Shown: positions 35,263 to 43,568 of the stretch, piece after piece
How positions within the stretch are numbered: position 1 is the first letter of the stretch
How the letters are laid out: every line of letters begins with the position of its first letter
NCBI GenBank assembly: GCA_040384465.1
Contig: JAZKJF010000003.1
Coordinates: forward strand, 62,001-126,000
Direction: 5' to 3'
From: UBA5078 sp040384465
GTDB taxonomy: Bacteria; Pseudomonadota; Gammaproteobacteria; Pseudomonadales; Pseudohongiellaceae
Length of the DNA stretch: 64,000 bases
The notes under the pieces: model-generated
What the model was told of the DNA's origin: nothing
The model's database searches: none
The model's input: only the letters and a program-made list of their open reading frames with translations
Program-made: the position numbers and the translations under genes

Positions 35263-36618
35263 ATGTCGACGCCAAACATCCCCTCGAACGAGGTCGCGCC
35301 ATTACGGCTGAGCCTGCTCAGACTCGCCGGGCCTACGATTATCGGCAACCTGCTGCTCTCGCTGGTGCATCTTGCCGCCATCAAGATCGTCGCCAGTCTG
35401 GGCGATGAAGCGGTCGCCGCCGTGCTTGCCGCAGACCGCATCTACATGGCAATGCAGCTCATCATCTTTTCCATCACCACTGGCACCACGGCGCTGGTTG
35501 CTTACGCATGGGGAGCGCGCAATCCCGAGGAAGCCGACCGTGTGCTCAAGCTCTCCATGAGCATTGCACTGGTCGCCTCCCTCGCGCTGTGCGTGCTGAT
35601 TCAGTTCGTGGCGCGACCTCTGGTGGGAATCTTCGGGTTGCAGGGAGCGATTCTCACTGAGGCCGCCGAATATCTGAAAGTGCTTGTCTACTTCAATGTG
35701 TGCTTCGCGTTTCTGGCCGTAATCAGCGCGGGTTTACGAGCCGCCGGTGACGCGCTGACCCCGGTGTATGTCGTCGCCGTAGGTAACATCGTCAACATCA
35801 TTCTCGCTTACGTGCTGGTGTATGGAGCGTATGGTTCACCGCAGTTTGGTGTGATGGGCGCAGCCTATGCGGCGGGCATCTCCTACCTGCTGGTCTCCCT
35901 GGCATTCATGGTGCTGTGGCGCGGCAACCGGCTGATCTTGAAACCCACGGCCCAGTCCTTCTACAGCCGCGAACGGATCAGACATCTGATACGGATCGCA
36001 GTGCCCGCAGGCATCGAGCAGACCTTCTTCAACATCTCGATCATCGGCTTCATGTGGGTGGTGTCCCTGTACGGCACTGAGGCCTTCACCGCCTATGGCA
36101 TCGGCGTGAGCATCCTCTCGCTCTCCATCGTCATCGGCATGGGTTTCTCTATCGCCACGGCGACCATGGTCGGCCAGCAGCTTGGCGCCCAACATCCGCA
36201 GGAAGCAGAGCGTGCCGCCTGGCGTAATCTGCGTATCGCGTTCGGCATCATGCTGGTGATCGCGGTGTTGCTGGGCAGCAATGCCCGCACCATCGGCGGC
36301 TTCTTCATCGACGCCCCGGCAGTCCTCGATTATCTGGTGGCGCTGACGATAATGGTCGCCATCGTGCAGCCGCTGATGTCGATCGAATTCACGTTGGGAG
36401 GCGCCCTGCGGGGAGCGGGCGACACGCGCTCACCGGCACGCATCATGGGCATGGGGATTCTATTCGGCCGCGTCGTGCTGACCGCGATCTTCTACTTTGC
36501 CGGCCTGAGTGTGTACTGGATCTATGCGGCGCTGATCGCCGACTACGTCATCAAGTCGACGATGTATTTGTACATCTTCAAACAGGGGCACTGGAAGACG
36601 GCGTTACACCGCGCCTGA
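35263..36618 (+). CDS. MATE family efflux transporter
   Basis: The 451-residue product starts at the ATG at 35263, about nine bases after AAGG. Upstream in-frame codons overlap the divergent gene's leader. Twelve membrane spans in two six-helix halves are visible (LAGPTIIGNLLLSLVHLA, AGLRAAGDALTPVYVVAVGNIVNIILAYVLV, GGALRGAGDTRSPARIMGMGI; the GAGDT loops are typical). It exports cationic drugs or metabolites with Na+ or H+ antiport. A REP pair begins one base after the stop. Confidence 0.93.
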   Translation: MSTPNIPSNEVAPLRLSLLRLAGPTIIGNLLLSLVHLAAIKIVASLGDEAVAAVLAADRIYMAMQLIIFSITTGTTALVAYAWGARNPEEADRVLKLSMSIALVASLALCVLIQFVARPLVGIFGLQGAILTEAAEYLKVLVYFNVCFAFLAVISAGLRAAGDALTPVYVVAVGNIVNIILAYVLVYGAYGSPQFGVMGAAYAAGISYLLVSLAFMVLWRGNRLILKPTAQSFYSRERIRHLIRIAVPAGIEQTFFNISIIGFMWVVSLYGTEAFTAYGIGVSILSLSIVIGMGFSIATATMVGQQLGAQHPQEAERAAWRNLRIAFGIMLVIAVLLGSNARTIGGFFIDAPAVLDYLVALTIMVAIVQPLMSIEFTLGGALRGAGDTRSPARIMGMGILFGRVVLTAIFYFAGLSVYWIYAALIADYVIKSTMYLYIFKQGHWKTALHRA

Positions 36619-36683
36619 TGTGGGAGCGGGCCTGCCCGCGATGATCTACTGCAAAAATCATCGCGGGCGGGCCCGCTCCCACA
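36619..36683. repeat. REP pair, class B, at a convergent gene junction
   Basis: The 27-base arms 36619-36645 and 36657-36683 (TGTGGGAGCGGGCCTGCCCG..) are reverse complements with one mismatch and an 11-nt loop. Lying one base after the MATE stop and 12 before the end of the APH-like gene, it probably ends transcription from both sides. Confidence 0.88.
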
Positions 36684-36695
36684 ATACGAGATGAC

Positions 36696-37829
36696 TTACA
36701 GGTCCGAGCGGGCGATGACCCGCTCGCACATGCCGTGCAGGCTGTGAACTTTAGCGCCTATCGTGGCGAAGCGTGAGTCTCGGGTGAGGCCATGCTGGTA
36801 GCGGTAGTAAATCTGCTGGCCAATGGCGGCGAGACGGAACATGCCGAAGCAGAAGTAGAAATCGAAACGTTCCACCGCGAGGCCCGTGCGCTCGCTGAAA
36901 CGGGTCACAATCTCGGCGCGGGTCGGTGCGCCCGGCGCATCACTGGGCATGGCGCGAAAGCTGCGGTAGTCATCCGGGTCTGTCGCCTCTATCCAATAGC
37001 CCAGTGTGCAACCGAGATCCATCAGCGGATCGCCCACGGTAGCCATTTCCCAATCCAGCACACCGATGATCTTGAGTGGATCGTCAGCGGACCAGATGAC
37101 ATTGTCGAGTTTGTAGTCATTGTGGATGATGCGAGCCAGCCCGCTGTCGGCCGGCATGCGGTCGTGCAACCATTGCATGACCGTGACGAAGTCGGGCGCA
37201 TCGAGCGTGCGCGCATCGTGGTAGCGCTTGCTCCAACCTTCCACCTGTCGGCGTACATAGCCATCAGGCTTGCCGAAATTCTCCAGCCCCACCTTTTTGA
37301 GATCGATGGAATGCAGTTCGCCCAGCACATCGAAGAGCGTGAAGAATTGTTGTCGAGTCTGCTCTGGCGTCAGCAACATACGCGGCGGATATTGTTTGCG
37401 GATGATGATGCCTTCGATGCAGGACATCAGATAAAAATCGCACCCGAGCACATCCTGATCCGTACAGAAATGCAGGGGGTTGGGGGCGTAAGGAAAGGCC
37501 GGTGCCAGCGCCGAGAGGATGCGGAACTCGCGCCCCATGTCGTGCGCCGATTTGACCGTGCTGCCGAAGGGCGGGCGGCGCAACACAAATTTTTCCGACC
37601 CGACCGTCAACAGGTAAGTGAGGTTGGAAAAGCCAGCAGGGAACTGGCTGATTTCCCACGCGGACATGGGCAAGGAAGACTGCCCCAGCACCGGCCCCAG
37701 ATACTCCCGCAGACGGGCGATATCCAGCTCCTCACCGGCACGAACCGCCGTTGGTCGGTCCCGCAGATCCTCTTGAGTAGCGCCTGCCGTCACCATTTTG
37801 TTCGCAGATCCTCTCTCGCTTTTTGTCAC
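36696..37829 (-). CDS. Aminoglycoside-phosphotransferase-family kinase (ACAD10/11 type)
   Basis: The 377-residue protein has the APH/choline-kinase fold. IIHNDYKLDNVIW is the Brenner motif with the catalytic Asp, and VLDWEMATVGDPLMDLG holds the Mg-binding Asp. FSNLTYLLTVGSEKFVLRRPP holds the nucleotide-binding Lys region. This group is found with acyl-CoA dehydrogenases, and in animals it is fused to them (ACAD10/11), where 4-hydroxy acids are phosphorylated before catabolism. It is the last gene of the four-gene leftward operon, three bases after the histidine phosphatase gene, which supports that role here. Confidence 0.9.
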   Translation of the reverse strand: MTKSERGSANKMVTAGATQEDLRDRPTAVRAGEELDIARLREYLGPVLGQSSLPMSAWEISQFPAGFSNLTYLLTVGSEKFVLRRPPFGSTVKSAHDMGREFRILSALAPAFPYAPNPLHFCTDQDVLGCDFYLMSCIEGIIIRKQYPPRMLLTPEQTRQQFFTLFDVLGELHSIDLKKVGLENFGKPDGYVRRQVEGWSKRYHDARTLDAPDFVTVMQWLHDRMPADSGLARIIHNDYKLDNVIWSADDPLKIIGVLDWEMATVGDPLMDLGCTLGYWIEATDPDDYRSFRAMPSDAPGAPTRAEIVTRFSERTGLAVERFDFYFCFGMFRLAAIGQQIYYRYQHGLTRDSRFATIGAKVHSLHGMCERVIARSDL

Positions 37830-37832
37830 TGG

Positions 37833-38534
37833 TCAGCGATAGGTAATCAGTTCGCGCAGCTGCGGTTTTTCCAGATGCGGAAGCCCGTTGAACAGCGCGA
37901 GTGACACCCGTCCCCCACCGTAGCGCAAGCGTGTGATCGAACTGTTGTTGACCATCCAGTTGACGTCAATCACCTGCGCATCCGGCAAACCCAGCACCCG
38001 CTGTAACGCCAACGCAATAACGCCACCCGAGGTTGAGACCAGCACACGACTACCATCGGTATGCCGTGCCATCAGTTCATCGATAGCACCGTGCACGCGT
38101 TTCTGGAAAGCCGACCAGGCTTCAAACTGGTGATCCTCGTCACCGGGCACCAGCTCGCCGTTGATCCATCTCGCGGTGGTTGCTTCGAACACCTGCTGGA
38201 ACAGTTTACGATCCAGGATTGGCAGAGACACAGACTCTTTTGCTGGATGGTGATCGCGCAGGTAGATGTGGATCAACGGCGCACCATCGTATTCGTTAAA
38301 ACCAGGATGCACGGCAATCTGTGGGGACGGTGCGTCGATCAGCGGCAGTAATTCGCTGGCTGTCTCGCGTTGCCGCTGCAGCTCACCGGCATAGAGATGG
38401 TCGAAGCGTTCACCAACGTCCTGCCAGTGCTGCGCTAGAAGACGCACCTGCTGAACGCCGAGAGGGCTTAGCTTGTCGTAGGACTCCGCGCCGAAGGAAG
38501 CCTGCCCATGGCGCACAAAAATCAATTCACTCAA
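37833..38534 (-). CDS. Histidine phosphatase family protein
   Basis: The 233-residue protein has the RHG motif FVRHGQASFGAESYDKLSPLG (His in residues 6-10) and the second catalytic His region in VLVSTSGGVIALALQRVLG, where the usual H is replaced by T/S (VLVSTSGG against VSHGG). Loss of that His may lower or change activity. It lies between the APH-like kinase and two acyl-CoA dehydrogenases and may act on a phosphorylated intermediate of the same pathway. Confidence 0.86.
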   Translation of the reverse strand: MSELIFVRHGQASFGAESYDKLSPLGVQQVRLLAQHWQDVGERFDHLYAGELQRQRETASELLPLIDAPSPQIAVHPGFNEYDGAPLIHIYLRDHHPAKESVSLPILDRKLFQQVFEATTARWINGELVPGDEDHQFEAWSAFQKRVHGAIDELMARHTDGSRVLVSTSGGVIALALQRVLGLPDAQVIDVNWMVNNSSITRLRYGGGRVSLALFNGLPHLEKPQLRELITYR

Positions 38535-38558
38535 ATAATGTTACTCACAGAGGACTCC

Positions 38559-39692
38559 CTACAAGCGGGCAAAGCGCGCCGTGTGGAAATCGGTGTTGCC
38601 ATACAGTGTCTCGATGGCGGTGACGCGCTTGAACAGATGCCCGACATCCAGCTCATCAGTGATGCCGATGCCGCCGTGTAACTGCACCGCGTCTTGACCG
38701 ACCTTGCGGATGGCTTTGCCGACGCGACTCTTCGCTGCCGACACGGCGCGCATTTTATCCGCGTCGGGGGCGTCGCTGTCCAGTCGCATCGCAGCCATCA
38801 TGACGATTGAGCGGGCCAGCTCACACTCGATGAACATGTCGGCCATGCGATGCTGCAAGGCCTGGAAGTTGCCAATCGCGGTGCCGAACTGTTTGCGGGT
38901 CTTGCTGTATTCCACGGTCTTGGTCAGCAGGCTGTCCAGCGCACCGACCGCTTCCGCGCAGACGGCCAGTGTGGCGCGGTCCACGACCCTCTCAAGCGCA
39001 GCATGCGCACTGCCACCACTGCCCAATAAACGCGCCGCAGGCACTTTGACTCTGGAGAAAGTGATCTCCGCAGCGGGATGACCGTCGACAGTGGTATAGC
39101 TATGCTTGTGAATACCCGGGCTGGCTGCATCGATGAGCAACACGGAGATACCGTGGACATCCCGATCAGCGCCAGCGGTACGGACGGGCACCAGCAATTG
39201 CGCGGCGTCGGGGCCATTGAGCACGAGTATCTTGCTGCCATCGACTATGAAGCTGTCACCTTGCACGACGGCTGTCGTGGTGACGCTGGCGAGGTTGTAG
39301 CGGCTGTCCGATTCGGCCAGTGCGCAGGCCAGCTGCAAATTGCCACTCATAAGCGCAGGCAGCCATTCGGATTTCTGTTGCGCGCTGCCTAGTTCGCTGA
39401 TCAGCCCGCCACCGAGCACCGCCGTGGCAACAAATGGTTCGACCACCATGGCCTTGCCGAATTCTTCCATGATCACCATGAGGTCGGTCGCGAGTCCGCC
39501 GAAGCCATCGTCCTCAATTTTGAACGGCACCGTCAGCCACCCCAGCTCCGCGAACAGCTGCCAGTTCTCTGCACTGAAGCCCAGGGGGCTTGCCAGAATC
39601 TGTTTGCGTGTGTCGAACCCGTAATGGCGCTGCACGAATTTGCTCACGCTCTCCTGCAGCATCTGCTGTTCTTCGCTGTATGAAAAATCCAC
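38559..39692 (-). CDS. Acyl-CoA dehydrogenase, probable non-catalytic partner subunit
   Basis: The 377-residue product most likely starts at the GTG at 39692 (VDFSYSEEQQML), seven bases after GGAG. A longer reading frame upstream only overlaps the neighbouring gene. It shows FAD-domain signatures (ALAESDSRYNLAS, DAVQLHGGIGITDELDVGHLFKRV). The C-terminus reads ETLYGNTDFHTARFARL, without the YEGTSEIQ/GGSNEIQ element that carries the catalytic Glu. The adjacent acyl-CoA dehydrogenase has that Glu, so the two probably form a heterotetramer like FadE28/FadE29-type steroid side-chain enzymes. Confidence 0.88.
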   Translation of the reverse strand: MDFSYSEEQQMLQESVSKFVQRHYGFDTRKQILASPLGFSAENWQLFAELGWLTVPFKIEDDGFGGLATDLMVIMEEFGKAMVVEPFVATAVLGGGLISELGSAQQKSEWLPALMSGNLQLACALAESDSRYNLASVTTTAVVQGDSFIVDGSKILVLNGPDAAQLLVPVRTAGADRDVHGISVLLIDAASPGIHKHSYTTVDGHPAAEITFSRVKVPAARLLGSGGSAHAALERVVDRATLAVCAEAVGALDSLLTKTVEYSKTRKQFGTAIGNFQALQHRMADMFIECELARSIVMMAAMRLDSDAPDADKMRAVSAAKSRVGKAIRKVGQDAVQLHGGIGITDELDVGHLFKRVTAIETLYGNTDFHTARFARL

Positions 39693-39720
39693 TGTCTGCT
39701 CCGCTATTGGCCGCCAGGTC

Positions 39721-40920
39721 TTATAAGCCCAGTACAGCCTTGCTGATGATGTTGCGCTGAATTTCGTTGGAACCACCGAAGATCGACAGCTTGCGATTGT
39801 TGAAGTAGTGCAGCGCCGTGCCAGCAGCACCATCGCTGCCAATGATCTCACCCGCAAAACCGCTTTCGAACTGGTCCGGCACGAATGGCAGACTGTGCCA
39901 GGCCGCCAACTCCAGAAAGAGTTCATCCAGAGACTGTGCCGTCTCGGTGCCCACGATCTTGAGAATAGAGGACTCCGGCCCTGGTGCCTTGCCAACGCTC
40001 ACAGCGGCCAGCGTCCTGAGTTCAGCATATTCGAGCGCCAGAATCTGAATCTCTGCCTCCGCGATCTTCTTCGCGAAGACAGTATCGTTGAGCATGAAAC
40101 CACCCTGCCCGTCGGGTGTTTTCGCGGCGACAGCCTTGAGTTTCTCCAGCCGAACTTTCGAGCGGGGAACGCCTGCAATGTTGGTGCGCTCATGCGTCAG
40201 CAGCACTTTGGCATAGGTCCAGCCTTGATTCTCTTCGCCGATGCGGTTCTCCACCGGCACGCGCACGTTATCGAAGTGAACCTCATTGACCTCGGGGTGA
40301 CCGTCGATGAGATAGATCGGAGAGAGTTTGATGCCGGGGGTCTTCATGTCGATGAGCAGGAAGGTGATGCCCTCCTGTTTCTTGGCCGTGTTGTCCGTGC
40401 GCACCAGACAGAATATCCAGTCGGCATACTGCCCGAGGGTGTTCCAGGTTTTGGTACCATTGACAACGTAGTGGTCGCCCTCCAGGACCGCATTGGTTTT
40501 CAGCGACGCAAGGTCGGAGCCAGCATTGGGTTCGGAATAGCCCTGACACCACCAGACATTGCTGGCTAGGATGTCCGGAAGGAAGCGTTGGCGCTGCTCT
40601 TCACTGCCATAGGTATAGATGACGGGTGCCACCATCTTCATACCAAAGGGGATTGGTTCAGGCGCCCCGACACGCGCCATCTCCTCGGCGAAGATGTATT
40701 TCTGGATAGGCGTCCAACCCGTACCGCCGTACTCGACCGGCCAGTTGGGTGCAGCCCAGCCCTTGCTGTAGAGAATCTTTTGCCAACGCACATAATCGTC
40801 TTTGTCGAGACGAATGCGACCGTCGATCTTGGCGCGAATGTCGGCTGGAAACTCGGTTTCCAGAAATTCACGGGCAGCTTTCTTGAATTGCAGCTCTTCG
40901 ACAGTGAATGCGACGTTCAC
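39721..40920 (-). CDS. Acyl-CoA dehydrogenase, catalytic subunit
   Basis: The 399-residue protein has the substrate/FAD signatures WCQGYSEPNAGSDLASLKT and YVVNGTKTWNTLGQYADWIFCLVRTD. The terminal FNNRKLSIFGGSNEIQRNIISKAVLGL contains the Glu used as base in this branch. It is the first gene of the leftward operon that continues with the partner subunit 28 bases later. Substrates are likely CoA esters of sterol side chains, branched or hydroxylated acids rather than straight fatty acids; this is inference from the heteromeric arrangement and the APH kinase. Confidence 0.92.
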   Translation of the reverse strand: MNVAFTVEELQFKKAAREFLETEFPADIRAKIDGRIRLDKDDYVRWQKILYSKGWAAPNWPVEYGGTGWTPIQKYIFAEEMARVGAPEPIPFGMKMVAPVIYTYGSEEQRQRFLPDILASNVWWCQGYSEPNAGSDLASLKTNAVLEGDHYVVNGTKTWNTLGQYADWIFCLVRTDNTAKKQEGITFLLIDMKTPGIKLSPIYLIDGHPEVNEVHFDNVRVPVENRIGEENQGWTYAKVLLTHERTNIAGVPRSKVRLEKLKAVAAKTPDGQGGFMLNDTVFAKKIAEAEIQILALEYAELRTLAAVSVGKAPGPESSILKIVGTETAQSLDELFLELAAWHSLPFVPDQFESGFAGEIIGSDGAAGTALHYFNNRKLSIFGGSNEIQRNIISKAVLGL

Positions 40921-41045
40921 ACAATTCTCCTGAAAATGTTATAAAAATCAGCCACTCCGTCAATCCTGTCTGGATGGCAGAGGCGACTTTATCACCTTTC
41001 AGGGATGATGAAAATGGAAAACCGAGCACTTGCTCGATAGCGCTC

Positions 41046-41360
41046 TCAGTGCTGCAAAGACTCTTGTTCCTGCTGCATGTAGCGGAACACAGGGTCATCG
41101 TAGAAATCTTCAATCCCTTCGTAACGTATGGCTGTCAGCCCGGTCGTCAGCGCTTCTGCCGAAGTCGGGAAAAGCTCTGTCCACTGGGAGATCTGCCCGC
41201 GCCTGCCGATAACGCGCAGTATCCACCCTGCGACTCCCGCCAACTCGGCCTCGACCCGCACTGTCATACCGTCTTGAGTCACGTCTCTGCTGATAACGCT
41301 GCCTTCTGAGGTTCTGTCTTCCAGGGTCTTCGCCGCTGCGTTTCCTGAACTGATGGGCAT
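41046..41360 (-). CDS. Conserved hypothetical protein, 104 residues
   Basis: The start is at the ATG at 41360, preceded by a strong AAGGAGG seven bases upstream. I do not recognise the family. It has no signal or membrane span. The N-terminal 30 residues are polar, followed by MTVRVEAELAGVAGWILRVIGRRGQISQWTELFPTSAEAL and an acidic end EGIEDFYDDPVF. This looks like a small alpha/beta domain of the kind found in cytosolic accessory proteins. It is transcribed toward the acyl-CoA dehydrogenase operon but 125 bases from it. Confidence 0.65.
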   Translation of the reverse strand: MPISSGNAAAKTLEDRTSEGSVISRDVTQDGMTVRVEAELAGVAGWILRVIGRRGQISQWTELFPTSAEALTTGLTAIRYEGIEDFYDDPVFRYMQQEQESLQH

Positions 41361-41494
41361 ACTCGCCTCCTTGCGAACTGATGTCTGTTGTGATGAAGCA
41401 GGACACGGCTGCGTCCCGCATCTCAACAGATAGCCAAGAAATGCGATTCTGTCCAGTTGCTGCAGAAAAGGTGGGAATTAAAAGAATGGATCAA

Positions 41495-42934
41495 TCAGAA
41501 GAAACGGATTCTGCGCACCGCACTGAAGCCCGCATTCCAGACTAGCAACGTGAGGCCGAGCAACGCGGGCACCACGTAGAGCAACAAGGCGCCGACTTCC
41601 TGTCCGGCTAGACCGGTCGTCGCTACCAGTGCATAGGCCAGCATCGCGAGCAAGTGCAGCGATAGATAAGTGAGGATCACATTGCGAGCAGTCTTGCTGA
41701 CCGTGCAGCCCTTGCCGAACAACAACCAACGCAACGCATAGACAAAGCCGATAAGATCGGTAGGCCAGAACAGCAGCAAATTGAGATTGTGGTGCAGATC
41801 AAGGTGGCCCGATTCCAGCCACGCCGCCGTCATTACGAGTCCCAACAGACCGCTGCACAGCGCGACCACGCCACCGACCAATCCCAGCAATCGGTACGAC
41901 AGCCCCGGTGAACGCAGAGTGAATCCGGTTTGACTCGAAAATGAGGCCAGAGGGATTTTTTTCAAACGGAAGAACAGCACAACAACCGGGAACAACAGCA
42001 GCAACGCAGCGATATGATAGGGATTGGGGCCAGCGTCTGGAGGCTGAAATTCCATGACCACAGCACCGTCTGTCAGCATCGGCTGACGCTGACCATTCTC
42101 GTTAATGTCGGACGGAAAACTGAGCAACTCCTGACGCAGACGCGCAGGCAGGAACATCTCTTCCCACTGAGTCATCCGCCGGTCGATGCGCTCGTTCATG
42201 AGCACATCCAATCCAAAAGCCACGTAAGGCACGGATGCGTAGTGGGCCATAACTTCATCGCGGAAGGTACGCTGCGTCGGGGCACGGTTCTGGCTCTCCA
42301 GACGTCCACCGAGCGCTTCATTCAGATAGTCCCGCACACGCGTCGTGCAATTGTCGAAAAAATACTGATAGGAATAGACGATGTTTTCTTCGCGCAGATT
42401 CCACGCCAGGCGGCGGTAGAGCGTCGCTTTTTGCTCATTGGTCAGATTGAGGCGATCTTGCCAGACAGTGCGCTGTTCACGCTCGTAACGTCCCAACTCC
42501 CAGCCCGGTGGTGAGACGCCCAACTGATAATTAAGAATGCCGCGCAGGAAATTGCTGGCGAACACCACATTGCCGACGCTGGTGTCGAACATGCCCCAGT
42601 TGAAAATAAGATCCGAGCCACTCTCGTTGTCCACCACCCGCAGGGCAGTGTGACCGAAGTTGTCCCAGACGTGGTTTCCAACATCGACGGTAATGAGATA
42701 GAAATCCACCATGCCCATGTCTGCAGGCATGCGGATGCTGGCCGCGTCGGTAATCTCAGGAAGCGCTTCCTGCTCCGGCATTGCTGTCTGGGCAAGCACT
42801 GGTGTCTGCGCCAATACGGCTAACAAAAGCCAACTGAAGACCACCCACACCAGACCTGCGGTCAGCGCCTTCGAGAGGCTTCGCTGATCGTGCGCACAGG
42901 CAGACAGGTTGGTATTCGCGATGATGGAAATCAA
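41495..42934 (-). CDS. Lnb/DUF4105 N-terminal periplasmic domain membrane protein
   Basis: The 479-residue protein has an N-terminal membrane segment (WVVFSWLLLAVLAQTPVLAQ), then a DUF4105 domain: VDFYLITVDVGNHVWDNFGHTALRV, IFNWGMFDTS, and SYQYFFDNCTTRVRDYLNEALGG with the conserved Asn-Cys-Thr. Five hydrophobic segments fill the C-terminal 190 residues. DUF4105 is the fold of Lnb, a lipoprotein N-acyltransferase described in Bdellovibrio. The His (FGHTA) and Cys fit a thiol transferase. Whether this protein acylates lipoproteins is inference. Confidence 0.82.
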   Translation of the reverse strand: MISIIANTNLSACAHDQRSLSKALTAGLVWVVFSWLLLAVLAQTPVLAQTAMPEQEALPEITDAASIRMPADMGMVDFYLITVDVGNHVWDNFGHTALRVVDNESGSDLIFNWGMFDTSVGNVVFASNFLRGILNYQLGVSPPGWELGRYEREQRTVWQDRLNLTNEQKATLYRRLAWNLREENIVYSYQYFFDNCTTRVRDYLNEALGGRLESQNRAPTQRTFRDEVMAHYASVPYVAFGLDVLMNERIDRRMTQWEEMFLPARLRQELLSFPSDINENGQRQPMLTDGAVVMEFQPPDAGPNPYHIAALLLLFPVVVLFFRLKKIPLASFSSQTGFTLRSPGLSYRLLGLVGGVVALCSGLLGLVMTAAWLESGHLDLHHNLNLLLFWPTDLIGFVYALRWLLFGKGCTVSKTARNVILTYLSLHLLAMLAYALVATTGLAGQEVGALLLYVVPALLGLTLLVWNAGFSAVRRIRFF

Positions 42935-43102
42935 TGCTCAGGGGCTGCTTTAAAGGAACGGGTTAAAAGGACTGACGGAAAGGTGGTGTCAAAATCACCA
43001 ACTGCTCGCAATCATATCAAAGAAACCAATTCGATCAAGTGGCAGGCTTGAATAGCAACATGAAGAAATTCATGTAACTCAAGGATTCATCTGAAATTAA
43101 TT

Positions 43103-43363
43103 TCAGTGAATCAGATCCCAGGGCATGGGCTGTCCACGCAAGGCTCGCAGCTTGCACACTTTCAACCAGTAATTCATGACAAAGCGCTGATCGCTGGCGA
43201 GGCTGAGCAGCTTTTCGCGGATATCGTTCACTGTCGTGTGCGGCAGTAATGAGGCGATCTGCCAGATCTCCTGTTCCTGCACGGCGGCATCGAGCACGCC
43301 GTTGTATACGTTTGGTAACTCTCTGGACAATTCGCTGGTGTGAGTAATATTTTTCATGTTCAT
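43103..43363 (-). CDS. Small unknown protein, 86 residues, behind LexA-like sites
   Basis: The frame is open from 43363 (MNMKN; a second ATG at 43357) to 43103. The protein is helical, soluble and unlike its surroundings in composition, with RFVMNYWLKVCKLRALRG toward the end. I recognise no family. Two LexA-like palindromes lie 67-97 bases upstream. A function in the DNA-damage response would follow only if those sites are real. Confidence 0.55.
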   Translation of the reverse strand: MNMKNITHTSELSRELPNVYNGVLDAAVQEQEIWQIASLLPHTTVNDIREKLLSLASDQRFVMNYWLKVCKLRALRGQPMPWDLIH

Positions 43364-43429
43364 GGCTCGCTCTTTTGATCATCCGGTTGTCGGACTCTGT
43401 ACATCATTACAGGGGTTTTTCGCTAAACA

Positions 43430-43460
43430 CTGTATATTTATACACTATCTATTTATACAG
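43430..43460. promoter_or_regulatory. Two adjoining LexA/SOS-box-like palindromes
   Basis: CTGTATATTTATACAC (43430-43445) matches the E. coli 16-mer core CTGTATATATATACAG at 14 of 16 positions. CTATCTATTTATACAG (43445-43460) matches at 13 of 16. A further CTGTATAA half-site starts at 43468. The sites lie between the small unknown gene and the aldo/keto reductase gene. AT-rich promoter elements could mimic part of this. Confidence 0.45.
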
Positions 43461-43568
43461 TACAACACTGTATAAACGGCATAAAACCATGCCCTCAAAA
43501 CGATGTGCTAAACTCCGGCCGTCGCTCCAAATCACGGGAAGGGAGGGGCGCTACGTGCAGAGGCTCAC

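Noticed and set aside
36792..37904. Rightward 370-codon ORF opposite the APH-like kinase
   Set aside because: Antisense of a gene with clear kinase motifs; composition is of a shadow frame.
39693..39995. N-terminal extension of the second acyl-CoA dehydrogenase
   Set aside because: It overlaps the neighbouring dehydrogenase's coding end and has no family similarity; the GTG at 39692 with GGAG fits the conserved N-terminus.
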